From Fusobacteriales bacterium (GTDB lineage Bacteria; Fusobacteriota; Fusobacteriia; Fusobacteriales; Leptotrichiaceae), in the NCBI GenBank assembly GCA_031285605.1, contig JAITVW010000051.1, positions 1-6,940 on the forward strand: DNA of 6,940 nucleotides, in the 5' to 3' direction. The notes below the pieces were generated by a model. That model did no database searches. It was not told the origin of the DNA and was given only the letters and a program-made list of their open reading frames with translations. Below, in pieces: positions 6,234 through 6,940 of the stretch; the stretch's first letter is position 1, and the number at the start of each line of letters is the position of its first letter. Made by a program: the position numbers and the translations under genes.

Positions 6234-6541
6234 CCATAAAACGAAAGAGTTTCAATTACTTTTTCCTCTGTCTTAACTCTATAAACTAATCTGTTCTTTT
6301 TATCTATTCTTCTACCCCAATAACCTGTTAACGGCTTTTTTAACTTTTCAGGTCTTACTAATCCCTCTTCGGGATAATCTTTCCCCGCTTCAAATTCTTC
6401 CTTATGGTTTTCAGTATTATTCATAATATCTTTTAACAGAATATCTATAATTTCCAGAATTTCATTTTGATTTTCTTTCCTTAATTTCTTATATTGCTTT
6501 AAAGCATTATTGGTTATTTCAAGTTCTAACTTAATCTTCAT
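6215..6541 (-). CDS. yoeB: YoeB/Txe-family mRNA interferase toxin
   Basis: A type II toxin that in this family cuts mRNA at the ribosome. Taking the ATG at 6541 gives 108 residues beginning MKIKLELEIT. The C-terminal half aligns by eye with E. coli YoeB: RPEKLKKPLTGYWGRRID then RLVYRV and a GHY ending. The YoeB active-site residues Glu46, Arg65, His83 and Tyr84 correspond to Glu65, Arg84, His104 and Tyr105, all present, so it should be active. It is longer than YoeB (84 residues) mainly through about 19 extra residues before the catalytic Glu (roughly 41-62, acidic and polar). A GTG start at 6553 would add four residues; ATG is preferred, though no clear SD serves either. The gene overlaps the end of the antitoxin gene by 11 bases, so translation is probably coupled and antitoxin is made first. 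Confidence 0.88.
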   Translation of the reverse strand: MKIKLELEITNNALKQYKKLRKENQNEILEIIDILLKDIMNNTENHKEEFEAGKDYPEEGLVRPEKLKKPLTGYWGRRIDKKNRLVYRVKTEEKVIETLSFYGHYSDK

Positions 6542-6872
6542 CACTGTCAACACTCAAGCTTTCCAATTGTTCCAATGTCATTCTGCGGGTTTTTCCTTCT
6601 TTTGCTTCTTTAATGGACTTTTTTAAAAAATCCAAGTTTGGTTTACTGTAAAAAGGATCTTCTGATATTTCAAACGGTATAGCTCTTTCAGAAATTATCT
6701 TCTTCAAATATATTCTGATAGCTGTTGACATATCCAATCCTAAATTTTCCAATGTTTCCTGTGCCAAAGATTTTGTTTTTCCGTCAATCACCACATGTAT
6801 ACTTTCATTTATAGTTTTAGGATTTTTTGAAGTCTTCCCTTTTTTTATTCCGGTTTGTTTCATTGAATTCAT
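6531..6872 (-). CDS. RelB/DinJ-family antitoxin
   Basis: A 113-residue antitoxin that should neutralise the adjacent YoeB-like toxin and repress its own promoter. The RelB/DinJ core spans about residues 23-70: a beta strand ESIHVVID, then LAQETLENLGLDMSTAIRIYLKKII, and RAIPFEI (63-69), the typical ribbon-helix-helix DNA-binding fold. Residues 79-113 form an acidic toxin-binding tail ending SVDSDED. The first 20 residues are an unusual Lys-rich extension (MKQTGIKKGKTSKNPK), making the protein longer than DinJ (86). The ATG at 6872 is chosen because AAGGAG at 6886-6881 lies eight bases upstream; the GTG at 6881 overlaps that SD, and the ATG at 6863 is too far. The antitoxin family normally partners RelE/YafQ toxins, while YoeB usually pairs with YefM, so this is a mixed pair. 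Confidence 0.88.
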   Translation of the reverse strand: MNSMKQTGIKKGKTSKNPKTINESIHVVIDGKTKSLAQETLENLGLDMSTAIRIYLKKIISERAIPFEISEDPFYSKPNLDFLKKSIKEAKEGKTRRMTLEQLESLSVDSDED

Positions 6873-6895
6873 ACGAACCACTCCTTTTTATTACA

Positions 6896-6929
6896 CTGTT
6901 ATTATACATCATAACAGCCAAAAATTCAA
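6896..6929 (-). promoter_or_regulatory. Toxin-antitoxin promoter with candidate autoregulatory operator
   Basis: On the minus strand -35 TTGAAT (6929-6924), a 17-base spacer and consensus -10 TATAAT (6906-6901) precede the antitoxin SD. A perfect inverted repeat, CTGTTAT (6896-6902), eight bases, ATAACAG (6911-6917), overlaps the -10. RelB/DinJ antitoxins are known to repress their own operons by binding such palindromes, so this is the best operator candidate; binding itself is inferred. Confidence 0.75.
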
Positions 6930-6940
6930 CATAATATCAA

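Noticed and set aside
5560..6929. Integrated element using the tRNA-Arg 3' end as attachment site
   Set aside because: A toxin-antitoxin pair near a tRNA prompted a search for a second copy of the tRNA 3' end, but none is seen in the window and there is no integrase.

Overview
The window is AT-rich bacterial DNA. Arg is coded mostly by AGA, Shine-Dalgarno (SD) sites are strong (AGGAGG), and several promoters have an extended -10. The gene set and base composition look most like Fusobacteriota (Sebaldella/Leptotrichia-like); a low-GC Firmicute cannot be excluded from sequence alone.

Layout from left to right. (1) 1-3217, minus strand: a heterodimeric ABC multidrug-exporter operon. It holds a complete 584-residue half-transporter (1101-2855) and, coupled through a TAATG overlap, the first 367 residues of a partner that runs off the left edge. 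The partner carries an approximately 95-residue insertion between its first two membrane helices, as in BmrD/LmrD. Upstream there is a promoter, an unannotated 29-codon leader ORF with its own SD, a set of inverted repeats and a good intrinsic terminator placed before the exporter start. This has the layout of a ribosome-controlled transcription attenuator, like the one known for bmrCD in Bacillus subtilis. (2) 3279-4855, minus: malQ, 4-alpha-glucanotransferase, with its own promoter. (3) 4936-5282, plus: a 70-residue CxxC protein of the DUF1858 family with a near-perfect promoter and a terminator. (4) 5364-5713, plus: a tRNA-Ser(GCU)/tRNA-Arg(ACG) transcription unit with promoter and terminator. 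(5) 5714-6214: about 500 bases without a convincing gene, possibly decayed. (6) 6209-6929, minus: a toxin-antitoxin pair made of a RelB/DinJ-type antitoxin and a YoeB/Txe-type RNase toxin. Its promoter contains an inverted repeat over the -10 that is a good candidate operator.

The exporter operon, malQ, the DUF1858 gene, the tRNA unit and the toxin-antitoxin pair each appear to be independent transcription units. The most interesting item is the leader peptide plus attenuator in front of the exporter, because it predicts antibiotic- or translation-responsive expression and would be missed by ordinary gene calling.
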